Positions 17,757-27,114 are shown, counted from the first letter of the stretch. The stretch is DNA of 62,156 nt from Ruminococcus sp. (GCA_017519145.1 JAFWTA010000058.1:1-62156); one strand, 5' to 3'. Notes: generated by a model from the letters alone, not told the origin. Translations and numbers: made by a program.

Positions 17757-20720
17757 TCACTGACCCGATTCATGGAAGAAGTAAGGAAGTGCGTTGTATA
17801 CATAGTGTCTGACATGAGCCCACCAGTGATCGTTGCCCTGAGCCTCGAAGTAGTAGAAGTTGCCCTTTGAGAAATCAGATGTGAACCGGAACTCATCAAG
17901 CTTCTTCATTGCCTCTATCTGAGGGCCGATATTTGGCTGTGCCATATCCTTTGTACCTGTTGCTGCAAAGATGAAATACTGCCTCGGGGTAAATCCGAAC
18001 TCATGAACAGCATTAGCCAGATCCTGTGCCTTGCCGTCAGCGCTGTTGGGACCCCAGTGGTCGCCGCTGAGAGGCATGAAATAACCAACGATATCAAGGT
18101 CATTCTTGAACACAGCCCATGTGGAAACTGCGCCCATGGAGAAGCCGCCGTATGCTCTGTGCATTCTCGAAGCCTTCATACCCTCTGCTGTCGTGTTCTC
18201 CGCATAAGTGGAGTACTTGCTCTCCACAAAGGGGATAACGCTCTGGCGGAGCTCCTCATAGAAGTTCTGAGCCGAGCTTCCATTGCCGTTGAAGGTTGGA
18301 GTTACCACGATAAGGGGCTCCAGCTCTCCGTTCATTATCATGTGGTCAAGCATATTCTGTATCATAGTATCGTTATCGAAGAACAGCTTATTCTCGTTCT
18401 CGTTTCCGCCGTGCATGAGATAGAATATGTTGTACTTCTTGCTGGGATCGTAATTATAAGGAGTATAGACATACAGTGACTTGTTGCCTCTTATTCCGTT
18501 ATATGTCTCCTTCGTTACCTTGCCCTGCTGTGAGCATGAGTCAAAATAACTATTCCCGGGAGAGTCAGGAGCCGGAACATATCTCTTGTTCTCTTCATAA
18601 TTGAAATTGCTCGGAGGCGGCTCGGGAGTATTATCGGGGAACTCCTGTATCTTGCCAAGGATATACTGCTGGAGGAGCACAAGGTCGTTGACCTCATATT
18701 CCGTGCTTCTGTCAACGTCAGCCAGCTTCACAAGGTCTGCGGACTTATTTGACGAAAGGATAAGCTTTCTTGCAGCTATCATATCCATGGAGTTTATAAT
18801 GCCGTCGGAATTTACGTCGCCGAGTATGAACTGACCGCCCACAGCGCCCTCTATCTCGGTGCCTGCCGCAGCTATCTTAACATCGTCAACGTAGAAGCTT
18901 GTTGAGCCCTTGTCTGTCTCAACATATATGTATACATTCTCCGCGCCTGAGGGTATCCTGAAGCTTGTATTTGCAAGCTGAGTCCATTTGCCCTTCATTG
19001 GAGAAGCACTTGCTATTTTTTCGTACTTTGTAGTACCGTCAAGGTCGTACTGCATGGTGAAGTGGAACAGCTGACTGTCCGCGCCGCCCTCATCATACAT
19101 TACGTTTGCGCTGAAGCTGTAGCTCTCGCCTGCCCTGAAGCTGCTTCCCAGCTTGTAGGAAGCGCCCTGCCATTCATTGCTTCTGTCCGAGCAGCAGAGG
19201 GATTTGCTGCCCGTAAGAGAAGCCTTGGACGAAACCGCTACACTTGCGCCGGCTCTGCCCTCCCAGCCTTCAGCGCCGCTCTCAAAGGAGCAGCTGAGGA
19301 GGTAGTCTCCATCTGTTGTCACGGGAGGATCGGTAACTGCGGGAGTTCCCTCATCATCGCCGAATGTCCACCAGTCAACATTGAACAGATATCCGCTGCC
19401 GCCTGTGTATTTGAAGTAAAGGTCATGCTCGCCGCTTGCACCGCTGACGCTGCACGATACCTTCTCCCAATCCTGCCAGCCGCCTGTTGAGGGCACCTGA
19501 CAGGTACCTATCTTCTTGCCCGAAAGGCTGTCAAGATAGATCTCTATATCACCGCCGTCTGTTGCAGAGGCGATGTTAGCAGTAAATTTCTCCGCACCGC
19601 CGCCGAAGTCCACACCGCTGACCTTTACATAGTCGCCGTTTTCGATATTGGCAAGGTCAAGACCTCCGCTGCTGCAGCTCTCGGTCTTAACACCCTTAGA
19701 GAAACACATGGTCTCGCCCTCTACCCTCTTGAACGGATCAACGCTCTTCAGCTGCTGAGGACCTGTCTTGCTCGGAGATATAGTCGGTATGGAACCGTCC
19801 GCACCGTAGCTGAACTCCTCAACGCAGACGCTTCTGTCGAAGCTGCCGCCTCCGGGGAGACTGGCGTCATGGTAGAACAGATAGGAGTGTCCCTTGAAGT
19901 CAATGACTCCGGGGTGGTTTGTGAAGCAGTTGTGGGTCTTCATTACCTGACCGCGGTACGTCCACGGACCTGTGGGTGACGGAGCTGTGGAGTAGCCGAG
20001 GCTCTCTCCTCCGTCATTGCCGTAAAAGGCAGCAAACACCAGATAATAAAGGTCTCCGCGCTTGTAGAACCACGGTCCTTCGCCGTATGAGCTCTGCTTG
20101 CTTGATGGACCGAATGTATCCTTGTTCATGTCAAAATGCTTGATCTCGCCGTCAAGAGTGACCATGTCCTCCTTGAGCTTGACATAGTAGCAGGTTGGAT
20201 TTCCGAACATGAGCCAAGCCTGACCGTCGTCGTCAATGAAAACAGTCGGGTCGATGTAAGCCCAGTCGGGACCGCAGAGCGGTTTGCCCAGAGCGTCCTT
20301 GAAAGGACCTGTGGGAGAGTCTGCAACAGCAACGCCTATACCGCGTCCACCTCCCGATTTGTTTTCGAGAGTCACATAGTAATAGAATTTACCGTTGCGT
20401 TCGATGCACTGAGCCGCCCAAGCGGAGTCCTTTTTGCCCCATGAGAAGCTGTCCCAAGAGAGGATCATGCCGTGGTCGGTCCAGTTCTGCATATCCTGTG
20501 AGGAATAGCAGTGCCAGTCGGGCATATGGTAATTGTCGGAATTGTCCTCATCTCTGCCAGTGTACAGGTAGACCGTATCGCCGTAGACCATAGGCGCGGG
20601 ATCGGTGCTGTAAATGGTCTGGATGCAGGGATTGTCCGCACTAACATATGCAGACGGTGTGACAACTGCGGCAGGTATAGCCAGAGCTGCGGCAGTCACC
20701 ATTGAGAGGAATTTTTTCAT
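17757..20720 (-). CDS. cellulosomal GH43-CBM6-CBM22-dockerin-CE1 enzyme
   Basis: A secreted 987-residue multimodular enzyme for decorated xylan. Signal peptide to about residue 28; GH43 (about 32-318) with the acid triad visible as Asp40 (STDPAPMVYGD), Asp157 (IDPTVF) and Glu214 (GEGPWFYK); CBM6 (331-453); CBM22 (472-618); dockerin (633-694, loops GDVNSDGI and DVDRSTEY); and a C-terminal CE1 feruloyl/acetyl-xylan esterase (715-987) with nucleophile Ser861 in GGFSMG and His964 in GNDHWW. GH43 here is probably arabinofuranosidase or xylosidase. The dockerin lies between modules. A 498-base region separates it from the divergent GH11 gene. Confidence 0.92.
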   Translation of the reverse strand: MKKFLSMVTAAALAIPAAVVTPSAYVSADNPCIQTIYSTDPAPMVYGDTVYLYTGRDEDNSDNYHMPDWHCYSSQDMQNWTDHGMILSWDSFSWGKKDSAWAAQCIERNGKFYYYVTLENKSGGGRGIGVAVADSPTGPFKDALGKPLCGPDWAYIDPTVFIDDDGQAWLMFGNPTCYYVKLKEDMVTLDGEIKHFDMNKDTFGPSSKQSSYGEGPWFYKRGDLYYLVFAAFYGNDGGESLGYSTAPSPTGPWTYRGQVMKTHNCFTNHPGVIDFKGHSYLFYHDASLPGGGSFDRSVCVEEFSYGADGSIPTISPSKTGPQQLKSVDPFKRVEGETMCFSKGVKTESCSSGGLDLANIENGDYVKVSGVDFGGGAEKFTANIASATDGGDIEIYLDSLSGKKIGTCQVPSTGGWQDWEKVSCSVSGASGEHDLYFKYTGGSGYLFNVDWWTFGDDEGTPAVTDPPVTTDGDYLLSCSFESGAEGWEGRAGASVAVSSKASLTGSKSLCCSDRSNEWQGASYKLGSSFRAGESYSFSANVMYDEGGADSQLFHFTMQYDLDGTTKYEKIASASPMKGKWTQLANTSFRIPSGAENVYIYVETDKGSTSFYVDDVKIAAAGTEIEGAVGGQFILGDVNSDGIINSMDMIAARKLILSSNKSADLVKLADVDRSTEYEVNDLVLLQQYILGKIQEFPDNTPEPPPSNFNYEENKRYVPAPDSPGNSYFDSCSQQGKVTKETYNGIRGNKSLYVYTPYNYDPSKKYNIFYLMHGGNENENKLFFDNDTMIQNMLDHMIMNGELEPLIVVTPTFNGNGSSAQNFYEELRQSVIPFVESKYSTYAENTTAEGMKASRMHRAYGGFSMGAVSTWAVFKNDLDIVGYFMPLSGDHWGPNSADGKAQDLANAVHEFGFTPRQYFIFAATGTKDMAQPNIGPQIEAMKKLDEFRFTSDFSKGNFYYFEAQGNDHWWAHVRHYVYNALPYFFHESGQ

Positions 20721-21218
20721 AAGTCTGCCCCCGTTTTTTAATATTTAATTACCCTTCTTGCTGTGTTTTGTAAAAGATATACAAAATACACAGTTCTTTA
20801 TTTATTACCTCAATTATAATGGTGGAACATGACACGTTATATCATTATTATGATAAAAATAGCAATATTCCTACTTTAAATAGCATTTTTGCGCTATGAA
20901 TATCATGATTTTATCTTTAAACCAATTAATTTCAAAACTTTCATCATTTTGTCCACCTTTTCCCCAGAAAGTGGGTTGTCAAGTAAAGCTAAAAGAAGTA
21001 TTATATATAGTTACACTTTCGCTTTATTGCTATTAAACCGATATTTTCAATCTATCCGCAATTTTTAGTAACTTTTTACCAATACCACAAATTTTGACTT
21101 GTTATTTCACAGTTTATTAATATATAATAGTATCGAGATATAAAAAGAGGAGTTTGGGCACTCCTCAGGGGATTACTAAAATCATGACATTGCTTAATTA
21201 AACAAAGGAGTGATTTAA
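20721..21218. other. divergent intergenic region between two xylanolytic genes
   Basis: This 498-base AT-rich region holds no gene. It contains the plus-strand promoter at 20976-21004 and a minus-strand TATAAT (20813-20818) without a good -35 box, suggesting activator control of the GH43 gene. No strong hairpin was seen. Confidence 0.6.
20976..21004 (+). promoter_or_regulatory. promoter of the GH11-CE3-CE1 gene
   Basis: TTGTCA (20976-20981) and TATTAT (20999-21004) are 17 bases apart. The implied leader before the GTG start is about 205 bases long. A weaker TATAAT at 21123-21128 lacks a well-spaced -35 box. Confidence 0.5.
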
Positions 21219-24200
21219 GTGAAAGCAAACAAAATCATCAGCGGGATAGTCTCAGCTTTACTCATCGCTGCAAATATTCCCGCAGCCCTTCCTACAAATG
21301 CAGCAGGTCAGACATACAGTCTGAACGGTGCAGGACAGCATAAGGGCACAGGTCCCGACGGATACAGCTACGAGATCTGGGCAGCCGACACAAACCAGCC
21401 GTCATCAATGACTCTGGGTGACAACGGCACATTCACCACAAAGTGGAACTGCTCAGGTCAAAACGGAAACTTCCTCGCTCGCCGCGGTATCGACATGGGC
21501 AGTACCAAGACATTCCAGCAGTACGGCGCTATCTCTTGTGACTTTGACGTAAGCTGGTCAGCAAGCAGCTCAGGAAATTCCCGTCTTTGTATCTACGGCT
21601 GGACACAGAACCCTCTCGTAGAGTACTACATTGTTGAGGACTGGAAAAACTGGTGCCCCCCCAACGGACAGCCCGGAGCCGGAAGTCCTTTAGGTACAGT
21701 TGATCTTGACGGAGCAAAGTACTACATCTACAAGGAAAACCGCAATTCCTACACTATCGAAGGAAACAAGCCCTTCGTACAGTACTTCAGTGTCCGCAGC
21801 AGCGGCAGAACAAAGGGTACCATCAGCGTTTCCAAGCACTTCGAGGCTTGGGAGTCCAAGGGACTCCAGATGGGAAAGATGTATGAGGTCGCTTTCAACG
21901 TTGAGGGCTGGGAGAGCTCAGGAGAAGCCAACGTAAAGAAGAACACCATTTCCCTCGGAATGGCTCATGATGATCCTACACCTACTCCTTCTGTTTCCGT
22001 TGAGCCCGATGCAAACGGATATTACTTCAACACCGATTTTGAGTCAGGCAAGAACAACTGGACAGGACGCGGAAATGCCAGTGTCTCTGCTTCAACAGGC
22101 TACGACGGCTCAAAGGGCATCGTCGCTTCCGACAGAACCGAAAAGTGGCACGGTGCAGCTATCGAGCTCGATGAAAACGCTTTCAAAGCAGGCGAGACTT
22201 ACAGCTTCGGAGTAATGGCAATGCAGAATACAGATTCTTCTGCCACAATGAAGCTCTCTCTCCAGTACTCGGGCAGCTCGGGCGAAAGCTACGATGAAAT
22301 TGCTACAGCCAAGGCTTCCAAGGGGCAGTGGGTATCAGTGTCAAATCCCACCTACACCATTCCCGCAGGCGCTTCCGATCTCCTTCTTTACATCGAGACA
22401 ACAGACAGCCTTGCAGACATATATGTGGACAACGCTTTCGGTGCTGTAAGCGGCACAAAGCCCAGCGTTACACCTTCAACATCCACTCCCGTCACCGTTG
22501 ATCCCACTCCTGTCACATCCAAGACCGACAAGATAAAGATCATGCCCGCAGGCGACTCCATCACCTTCGGTATGGGCGATGACGGCGGATACAGAAAGTT
22601 CCTGGACTACTTCCTCAAGGAAAAGGGCTACACCAATGTGGATTTCGTAGGTCCCGAGGGTTCTAACAGCGCAACTTTCTCATACAACGGAAAGACCGTT
22701 ACTTATGACGACAACCACGCAGGCTACAGCGGCTACACCATCAAGCAGCACGCAGGCGGCTGGAGCAATAACAGCGGTCTTTATGAAACGCTCAAGAATA
22801 AAAACGCAGTCAAGAGTGCTGATCCCGATATCATCCTTCTCATCATCGGTACAAACGATATGACTGCTAACCGCTCAATGAGCGAGTGTGAGGACGACCT
22901 CCACACCCTCCTCGACTATATGCTGGGAGATATGTCCTCAGACGGCATGATCTTCCTCTCCACCATTCCGGAGCTCAGCGCTTTCGGCGGCGGAGACAAC
23001 ACCCAGAAGATAGCTAACTACAACAGCCTCGTGAAGAAGGTCGCTCAGGAGTACAGCAGCAGCGGCAAGCACGTTACATTTGCCGATATCCACGGCTGCC
23101 TCAACGGCACAGCCGATCTCGGCGACGGTATCCACCCCAGCAAGACAGGCTACGAGAAGATGGGCAAGTACTGGGCAGGCGTCATCGACGAATACATCTC
23201 AGCTTCACAGCCCTCAACTCCCGTGGTACAGCCCTCAACAGGTGTCCGCGGCGATACAAATTCCGACGGCGTAGTTGACTCATTCGACCTTATCCCTCTC
23301 AGAAAGAGCATTCTGGCAGTAATGGCAGGAAGCGGCAAGGCTGCTCCCAACTCAGATGTAAACGGCGACGGTGACGTTTCGGTTGCTGACCTTGTAACCC
23401 TCAAGCAGTTCCTCCTCGGCAAGATCAGCAAGTTCCCCGATGTTGTTACAACATCCACAACAACAGCTCCCAGAATAACCACTACCACCACAACTTCAAA
23501 GCCAATTTCGCAGGGACAGAACCTCAATGCACAGATCCGTCAGGATATGCCTACTTCAGTTCCCAGCGGCAATGAGCAGAGCAACAAGTGCAAGGTCGAG
23601 AAGAAAACTTATAACTGTAAATTCACAGGCGGACAGAAGAGCTGTAACGTCGTTCTTCCTCCCAACTATGATCCGAACAAGCAGTACCCCGTAATGTACG
23701 TTCTTCACGGTATCGGCGGCAACGAAGATTCCATGGTAAGCGGCATGGGCGTTCAGGAGCTTCTTGCAGGACTTATCAGCAACGGCAAGGCAGAAGAAAT
23801 GATCATTGTTCTTCCCAGCCAGTATACAAGCAAGAACGGCGCACAGGGCGGCTTCGGCATCAATCAGGAGGTATGCGAAGCTTATGATAACTTCCTCTAT
23901 GACATCTCAGACAGCCTTATCCCCTTCATCGAGGCTAACTACCCCGTAAAGACAGGCAGAGAGAACAGAGCTATCACAGGCTTCTCAATGGGCGGCCGTG
24001 AGGCTATCTACATCGGACTCATGCGTCCCGACCTTTTCGCTTATGTAGGCGGTGCGTGCCCTGCTCCCGGAATTACACCCGGCAGCGATATGTTCATGGA
24101 TCACCCCGGCTGTATGAGCGAGAGCGAGATGAAGTTCAGAGACGTAGGTCCCGAGCCTAACGTATTCTTCATCACAGGCGGAACAAACGATTCTGTTGTC

Positions 24201-24341
24201 GGCACATTCCCCAAGCAGTACAGTGACATTCTCACAAGAAACGGTGTTGACCATGTTTACCAGTCCATCCCCGGCGGCGGACACGGCGACAACTCAGTTA
24301 AACCCCACCTCTATACATTCTTCAGATACGCTTTCAAATAA
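21219..24341 (+). CDS. trifunctional cellulosomal GH11-CBM22-CE3-dockerin-CE1 enzyme
   Basis: A secreted 1040-residue enzyme combining xylan cleavage with two esterases. Signal peptide to about residue 28; GH11 (30-246; Glu135 and Glu229); CBM22 (267-412); SGNH acetyl-xylan esterase of CE3 type (437-665; Ser447 in AGDSITFG, GTND at 544, Asp636/His639 in DGIHP); dockerin (676-741, loops GDTNSDGV and DVNGDGDV); Thr linker; CE1 feruloyl-esterase-like domain (770-1040; Ser923 in GFSMGG, His1022). Start is GTG with AAAGGAG nine bases upstream. It resembles R. flavefaciens XynB (GH11 with a CE3 esterase) plus an extra CE1. Confidence 0.92.
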   Translation: MKANKIISGIVSALLIAANIPAALPTNAAGQTYSLNGAGQHKGTGPDGYSYEIWAADTNQPSSMTLGDNGTFTTKWNCSGQNGNFLARRGIDMGSTKTFQQYGAISCDFDVSWSASSSGNSRLCIYGWTQNPLVEYYIVEDWKNWCPPNGQPGAGSPLGTVDLDGAKYYIYKENRNSYTIEGNKPFVQYFSVRSSGRTKGTISVSKHFEAWESKGLQMGKMYEVAFNVEGWESSGEANVKKNTISLGMAHDDPTPTPSVSVEPDANGYYFNTDFESGKNNWTGRGNASVSASTGYDGSKGIVASDRTEKWHGAAIELDENAFKAGETYSFGVMAMQNTDSSATMKLSLQYSGSSGESYDEIATAKASKGQWVSVSNPTYTIPAGASDLLLYIETTDSLADIYVDNAFGAVSGTKPSVTPSTSTPVTVDPTPVTSKTDKIKIMPAGDSITFGMGDDGGYRKFLDYFLKEKGYTNVDFVGPEGSNSATFSYNGKTVTYDDNHAGYSGYTIKQHAGGWSNNSGLYETLKNKNAVKSADPDIILLIIGTNDMTANRSMSECEDDLHTLLDYMLGDMSSDGMIFLSTIPELSAFGGGDNTQKIANYNSLVKKVAQEYSSSGKHVTFADIHGCLNGTADLGDGIHPSKTGYEKMGKYWAGVIDEYISASQPSTPVVQPSTGVRGDTNSDGVVDSFDLIPLRKSILAVMAGSGKAAPNSDVNGDGDVSVADLVTLKQFLLGKISKFPDVVTTSTTTAPRITTTTTTSKPISQGQNLNAQIRQDMPTSVPSGNEQSNKCKVEKKTYNCKFTGGQKSCNVVLPPNYDPNKQYPVMYVLHGIGGNEDSMVSGMGVQELLAGLISNGKAEEMIIVLPSQYTSKNGAQGGFGINQEVCEAYDNFLYDISDSLIPFIEANYPVKTGRENRAITGFSMGGREAIYIGLMRPDLFAYVGGACPAPGITPGSDMFMDHPGCMSESEMKFRDVGPEPNVFFITGGTNDSVVGTFPKQYSDILTRNGVDHVYQSIPGGGHGDNSVKPHLYTFFRYAFK
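21303..21956 (+). repeat. GH11 coding segment, inverted copy B
   Basis: Inverted partner of 15011-15664. The pair flanks two AraC genes and the GH43 gene, so recombination between the copies would invert about 5.6 kb between them. Confidence 0.85.
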
Positions 24342-24370
24342 GTGTAGAGGACATGATATAGTAACATAAA

Positions 24371-24401
24371 AACAGCGCTCAGAGCAATTCTGAGCGCTGT
24401 T
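24371..24401. terminator. bidirectional terminator between convergent genes
   Basis: A perfect 13-bp stem AACAGCGCTCAGA/TCTGAGCGCTGTT with a five-base loop, T-rich on both sides, separates the GH11 enzyme gene from the converging uridine-kinase-like gene. Confidence 0.9.
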
Positions 24402-24409
24402 TGTTTTGT

Positions 24410-25015
24410 TTACAGTACCGTATCAGCCTTTTCGGCAGGGCTGTACTTCCCGGCGTAGAACCTCTCCGCAGGGAAATACCTGTTCTCATACTTCTCACGG
24501 ATAGCCCTTTCATCACCGATATAGCCGTCGCGGAGAAGAACTCTCCTGAGCCTCTCCTCCTCGGGAACGTCGAAATATATCATGTAATCAAAGGCGCCCT
24601 CAAGCTCCTCACGCTGGAGGAAAATGCCCTCTGTAAGAACCACGCTTCCCACAGGTATCTGTATGCTTTTCACTACATAAGTGTCATTGTCCTTGTCGTA
24701 AAGCTCCACGGGCGGGAGCTCTCTCCCCTGTCTTACGGGGCCTGCCACAGCCTCAAGGAAGTGGTCGTACCTCCACTGGAGGTAATAATACTGCTCCCAC
24801 TGAGGGTAATCGTCATTGTACCTGACAGCCTTGGGGTGTATAAAGTCATCGATGTGGAATATCTCGGCATTGACGCCTTTTTCCGCCAGAAGCTTCCTTA
24901 CCTCCTCTGCAACAGTGCTCTTACCTGCGCCGCCAAGTCCGTCAAGTCCAACCATAAATGTCTTGTCGGTGCTCCGTCTTTTCATTATCTCATCTGTGAT
25001 CTTTGCTGCGTTCAT
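24410..25015 (-). CDS. uridine kinase-like P-loop protein
   Basis: The 201-residue cytosolic protein has Walker A GLGGAGKSTVAEE at about 26, FHIDDF near 53, and late basic residues (LRRVLLRDG) as in the uridine kinase/phosphoribulokinase family. Those enzymes phosphorylate nucleosides or related small substrates. It lacks the full Udk motifs, so the substrate is unassigned. AAGGAG precedes the ATG. A terminator hairpin lies only 25 bases upstream, so transcription by read-through from the M23 peptidase gene or from an unseen promoter must be assumed. Confidence 0.8.
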   Translation of the reverse strand: MNAAKITDEIMKRRSTDKTFMVGLDGLGGAGKSTVAEEVRKLLAEKGVNAEIFHIDDFIHPKAVRYNDDYPQWEQYYYLQWRYDHFLEAVAGPVRQGRELPPVELYDKDNDTYVVKSIQIPVGSVVLTEGIFLQREELEGAFDYMIYFDVPEEERLRRVLLRDGYIGDERAIREKYENRYFPAERFYAGKYSPAEKADTVL

Positions 25016-25039
25016 ATTGTTCTCCTTATAAAAAATTAA

Positions 25040-25069
25040 AAGGCAGTACCACCGCAGTGATACTGCCTT
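25040..25069 (-). terminator. terminator after the M23-dockerin gene
   Basis: Stem AAGGCAGTA/TACTGCCTT with a 12-base loop; on the minus strand it is followed by TTAATTTTTT. Confidence 0.8.
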
Positions 25070-25077
25070 TTTTTGCG

Positions 25078-26448
25078 TTATGAAGTTGCCTTTACGACAG
25101 CCTGCTTCAGCTCGATGAGATCGAATACATCGACCGAGCCGTCATCATTCATGTCGGAAGCCTTGTACTGCTCCTCCGAGAATTCCTCTGAGCTCTTGAG
25201 CAGGTAGCTCTGGAGCACTACCGCATCCGAAACATTGAGGGAACCGTCACCGTTAAGGTCGCCCTTGGGCTTGTCCTCAGGGGGATCGTCCACGGGGGGA
25301 TCAGTTGTCGGAGGCTCGGAAGGCTTTACCTCACCGATAGTGAACTCTGTGTTCACCAGCTCATAGGACTTGCCGCTGTTATCCTCGGCAACGATCTTAT
25401 ATGTGTACTCTCCGTCATAGAGAGCGTTGAAGATTATGTTCTTGTCGAAATATGCTGCAAGGTCATACTTTGTAGCATTGGGAGCTGCCTCAGCCACCTG
25501 ACTTGTAGCCTCTCCCTCACGGAAGTAAACGCCGCCGTATACCTTGGTTATAGGCAGATTTGAAGTGATAACGCCCTTGAGGGAGAAAGCCTTGCCCTTG
25601 GGTATTGAGCCCTCGGGAGCAGCCACGTTCTCGATCTTCATATCGGACTCTATGGGCTCGTTTGCCTTTTTGAGCTGCATATAGTCCATGGATGCGTAGC
25701 CCTTGACACCGTTGTACTCAACGTGCGCCCACTTGCCGTCACCCTTGGTAACGGTAAACTCCGCATTTGCGGGTATTGAGCCCACAATGGAAGAATTAGT
25801 GCTGTGATCCGATCTTATATTGAGGTAGGTAACAACATTCTTGGTAGTGTAAAGACCTGCACAGTCCTCTGAACATGAGCACTCAGGCTCAGTTGAAGCA
25901 GGGGGCGTGGTAACGGTGGTACCGTCGTTGTCGGAATAAACGAAATAGGTAAGCGGATCGTAGTATGTACGGGCGGGATAAGCCCCCAGCAGGGTATTGC
26001 ATATACCGAAGTGGAGGTGGTTTCCGTAGGACTCGCCTGTACTTCCTACCTTGGCGATGATATCGCCCTGATTGACCTTTGCTCCCGCGCTGGTATTCAG
26101 CTGTGAAGCGTGTGCATAGAAGGTATAAACGCCCAGATCAGCATGGTAGATGATGACCATATTACCGTAAGCGCCCTTCCAGTCTGCGGAGATGACCTCT
26201 CCGCTGTAAGCGGCATAGATGTTGCTTCCTCCTGCCGCCTCGATATCAATGGCATTGTGATAGCCTGAAACGTCGTTGATATTTCTCTGTGGATCAAAAT
26301 ATGTTGTAATGTTCTTGTACTTAGGCTCTGTAGGCCATACCGCATATGGTGCAGCGTGGACTTTTCCGATGGGAGTACATATCTGTACTGTGAAGAGGAC
26401 CGCAAATGTCAGAAGGATCGCAGCCGCTCTTTTGATCACATTCTTCAT
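25078..26448 (-). CDS. secreted M23 peptidase with SH3 and dockerin domains
   Basis: The 456-residue precursor has a signal peptide (to about 32), a LytM/M23 endopeptidase domain (40-170) with zinc ligands His64 and Asp68 (YHNAID) and His144/His146 (NHLHFG), a Cys-rich linker, a bacterial SH3 domain (200-262), an Ig-like domain (about 270-375), a PPTTDPPVDDPP linker and a C-terminal dockerin (396-454, loops GDLNGDGS and DMNDDGSV). M23 enzymes cut peptidoglycan cross-bridges. A dockerin on a cell-wall hydrolase would place it in the cellulosome, or guide cohesin proteins to the wall. Promoter and ribosome site lie upstream. Confidence 0.92.
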   Translation of the reverse strand: MKNVIKRAAAILLTFAVLFTVQICTPIGKVHAAPYAVWPTEPKYKNITTYFDPQRNINDVSGYHNAIDIEAAGGSNIYAAYSGEVISADWKGAYGNMVIIYHADLGVYTFYAHASQLNTSAGAKVNQGDIIAKVGSTGESYGNHLHFGICNTLLGAYPARTYYDPLTYFVYSDNDGTTVTTPPASTEPECSCSEDCAGLYTTKNVVTYLNIRSDHSTNSSIVGSIPANAEFTVTKGDGKWAHVEYNGVKGYASMDYMQLKKANEPIESDMKIENVAAPEGSIPKGKAFSLKGVITSNLPITKVYGGVYFREGEATSQVAEAAPNATKYDLAAYFDKNIIFNALYDGEYTYKIVAEDNSGKSYELVNTEFTIGEVKPSEPPTTDPPVDDPPEDKPKGDLNGDGSLNVSDAVVLQSYLLKSSEEFSEEQYKASDMNDDGSVDVFDLIELKQAVVKATS

Positions 26449-26491
26449 AATATTTTCTCCTTACATAGTAAAAAGTAACTGAACAATATAT

Positions 26492-26520
26492 ATATTACCA
26501 TATTTTTGGCAAAAAGTCAA
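26492..26520 (-). promoter_or_regulatory. promoter of the M23-dockerin gene
   Basis: TTGACT (26515-26520) and TAATAT (26492-26497) are 17 bases apart on the minus strand. Confidence 0.65.
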
Positions 26521-26618
26521 TGCAAAACCGTAATTTCTGACAAAGGGAGCAATTTTTGCCTGTACTTGGATTTATTCTGTGACCATTTCATAAGGCGGCT
26601 CAGCATTGGCACTTCCAC

Positions 26619-26647
26619 TTGACATTTTGAGAAAAAAGGTTTAGAAT
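26619..26647 (+). promoter_or_regulatory. promoter of the HMA protein gene
   Basis: TTGACA (26619-26624) and TAGAAT (26642-26647), spacer 17, lie 39 bases before the start codon. Confidence 0.75.
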
Positions 26648-26686
26648 TATAGTGTCAGCATATACTAACCCAAAGGAGTGTATAAT

Positions 26687-26938
26687 ATGGTAAAAACAAT
26701 AATGAAGATCGACGGCATGATGTGCGGTATGTGCGAAGCACACGTTAACGACGCTATCCGCGCAGCAGTTTCACCTAAAAAGGTAAACTCCTCACACAGC
26801 AAGGGAATTACCGAAATAATCTCCGAGAGCGAGCTTGACAGCGCAGTTCTCCGGGAAGCAGTTGAGAAGGACGGCTACAAGGTGCTGGATATCACCTCCG
26901 AGCCTTACGAGAAAAAGGGACTTTTCGGCAGAAAGTGA
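26687..26938 (+). CDS. small heavy-metal-associated (HMA) domain protein
   Basis: An 83-residue cytosolic protein with the ferredoxin-like HMA fold. The metal-binding loop reads GMMCGMCEAHV (residues 10-20), a GMxCxxC motif typical of copper chaperones and P-type ATPase metal domains. ATG 26687 is chosen because AAAGGAG lies nine bases upstream; an in-frame GTG at 26678 overlaps that site. It is alone, with its own promoter and terminator, and no copper ATPase is adjacent; the ATPase at 58789 is not of the metal class. The loop before the second helix (SPKKVNSSHSKG) is unusually polar. Confidence 0.85.
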   Translation: MVKTIMKIDGMMCGMCEAHVNDAIRAAVSPKKVNSSHSKGITEIISESELDSAVLREAVEKDGYKVLDITSEPYEKKGLFGRK

Positions 26939-26968
26939 GCCATATCAGCGAAGCTCTGATAAAAGTTT

Positions 26969-27013
26969 AACGCCATAGTGCTTCTGACCTAACATCAGAA
27001 ATACTATGGCGTT
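26969..27013 (+). terminator. branched terminator after the HMA gene
   Basis: An outer stem AACGCCATAGT/ACTATGGCGTT encloses an inner stem TTCTGA/TCAGAA, followed by TATGTTT. It may also serve the converging leucine-rich-repeat gene. Confidence 0.75.
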
Positions 27014-27114
27014 TATGTTTGCAGCGGTGCTAAGGGTCAAAGCCCGGATTCAGCGGACAATTTCCACACCGACCCGTGCCTTTATGTTGATTTATCGGCT
27101 TATGGCAAACGGCT

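Noticed and set aside
24401-25039. Long plus-strand open frame over the uridine-kinase-like gene
   Set aside because: It is antisense to a gene with clear P-loop motifs and has no ribosome site or family features.
26687-26938. Link of the HMA protein to the P-type ATPase at 58789
   Set aside because: The ATPase has a PEGL membrane motif and no CPC, so it is not a copper pump, and the genes are 32 kb apart.
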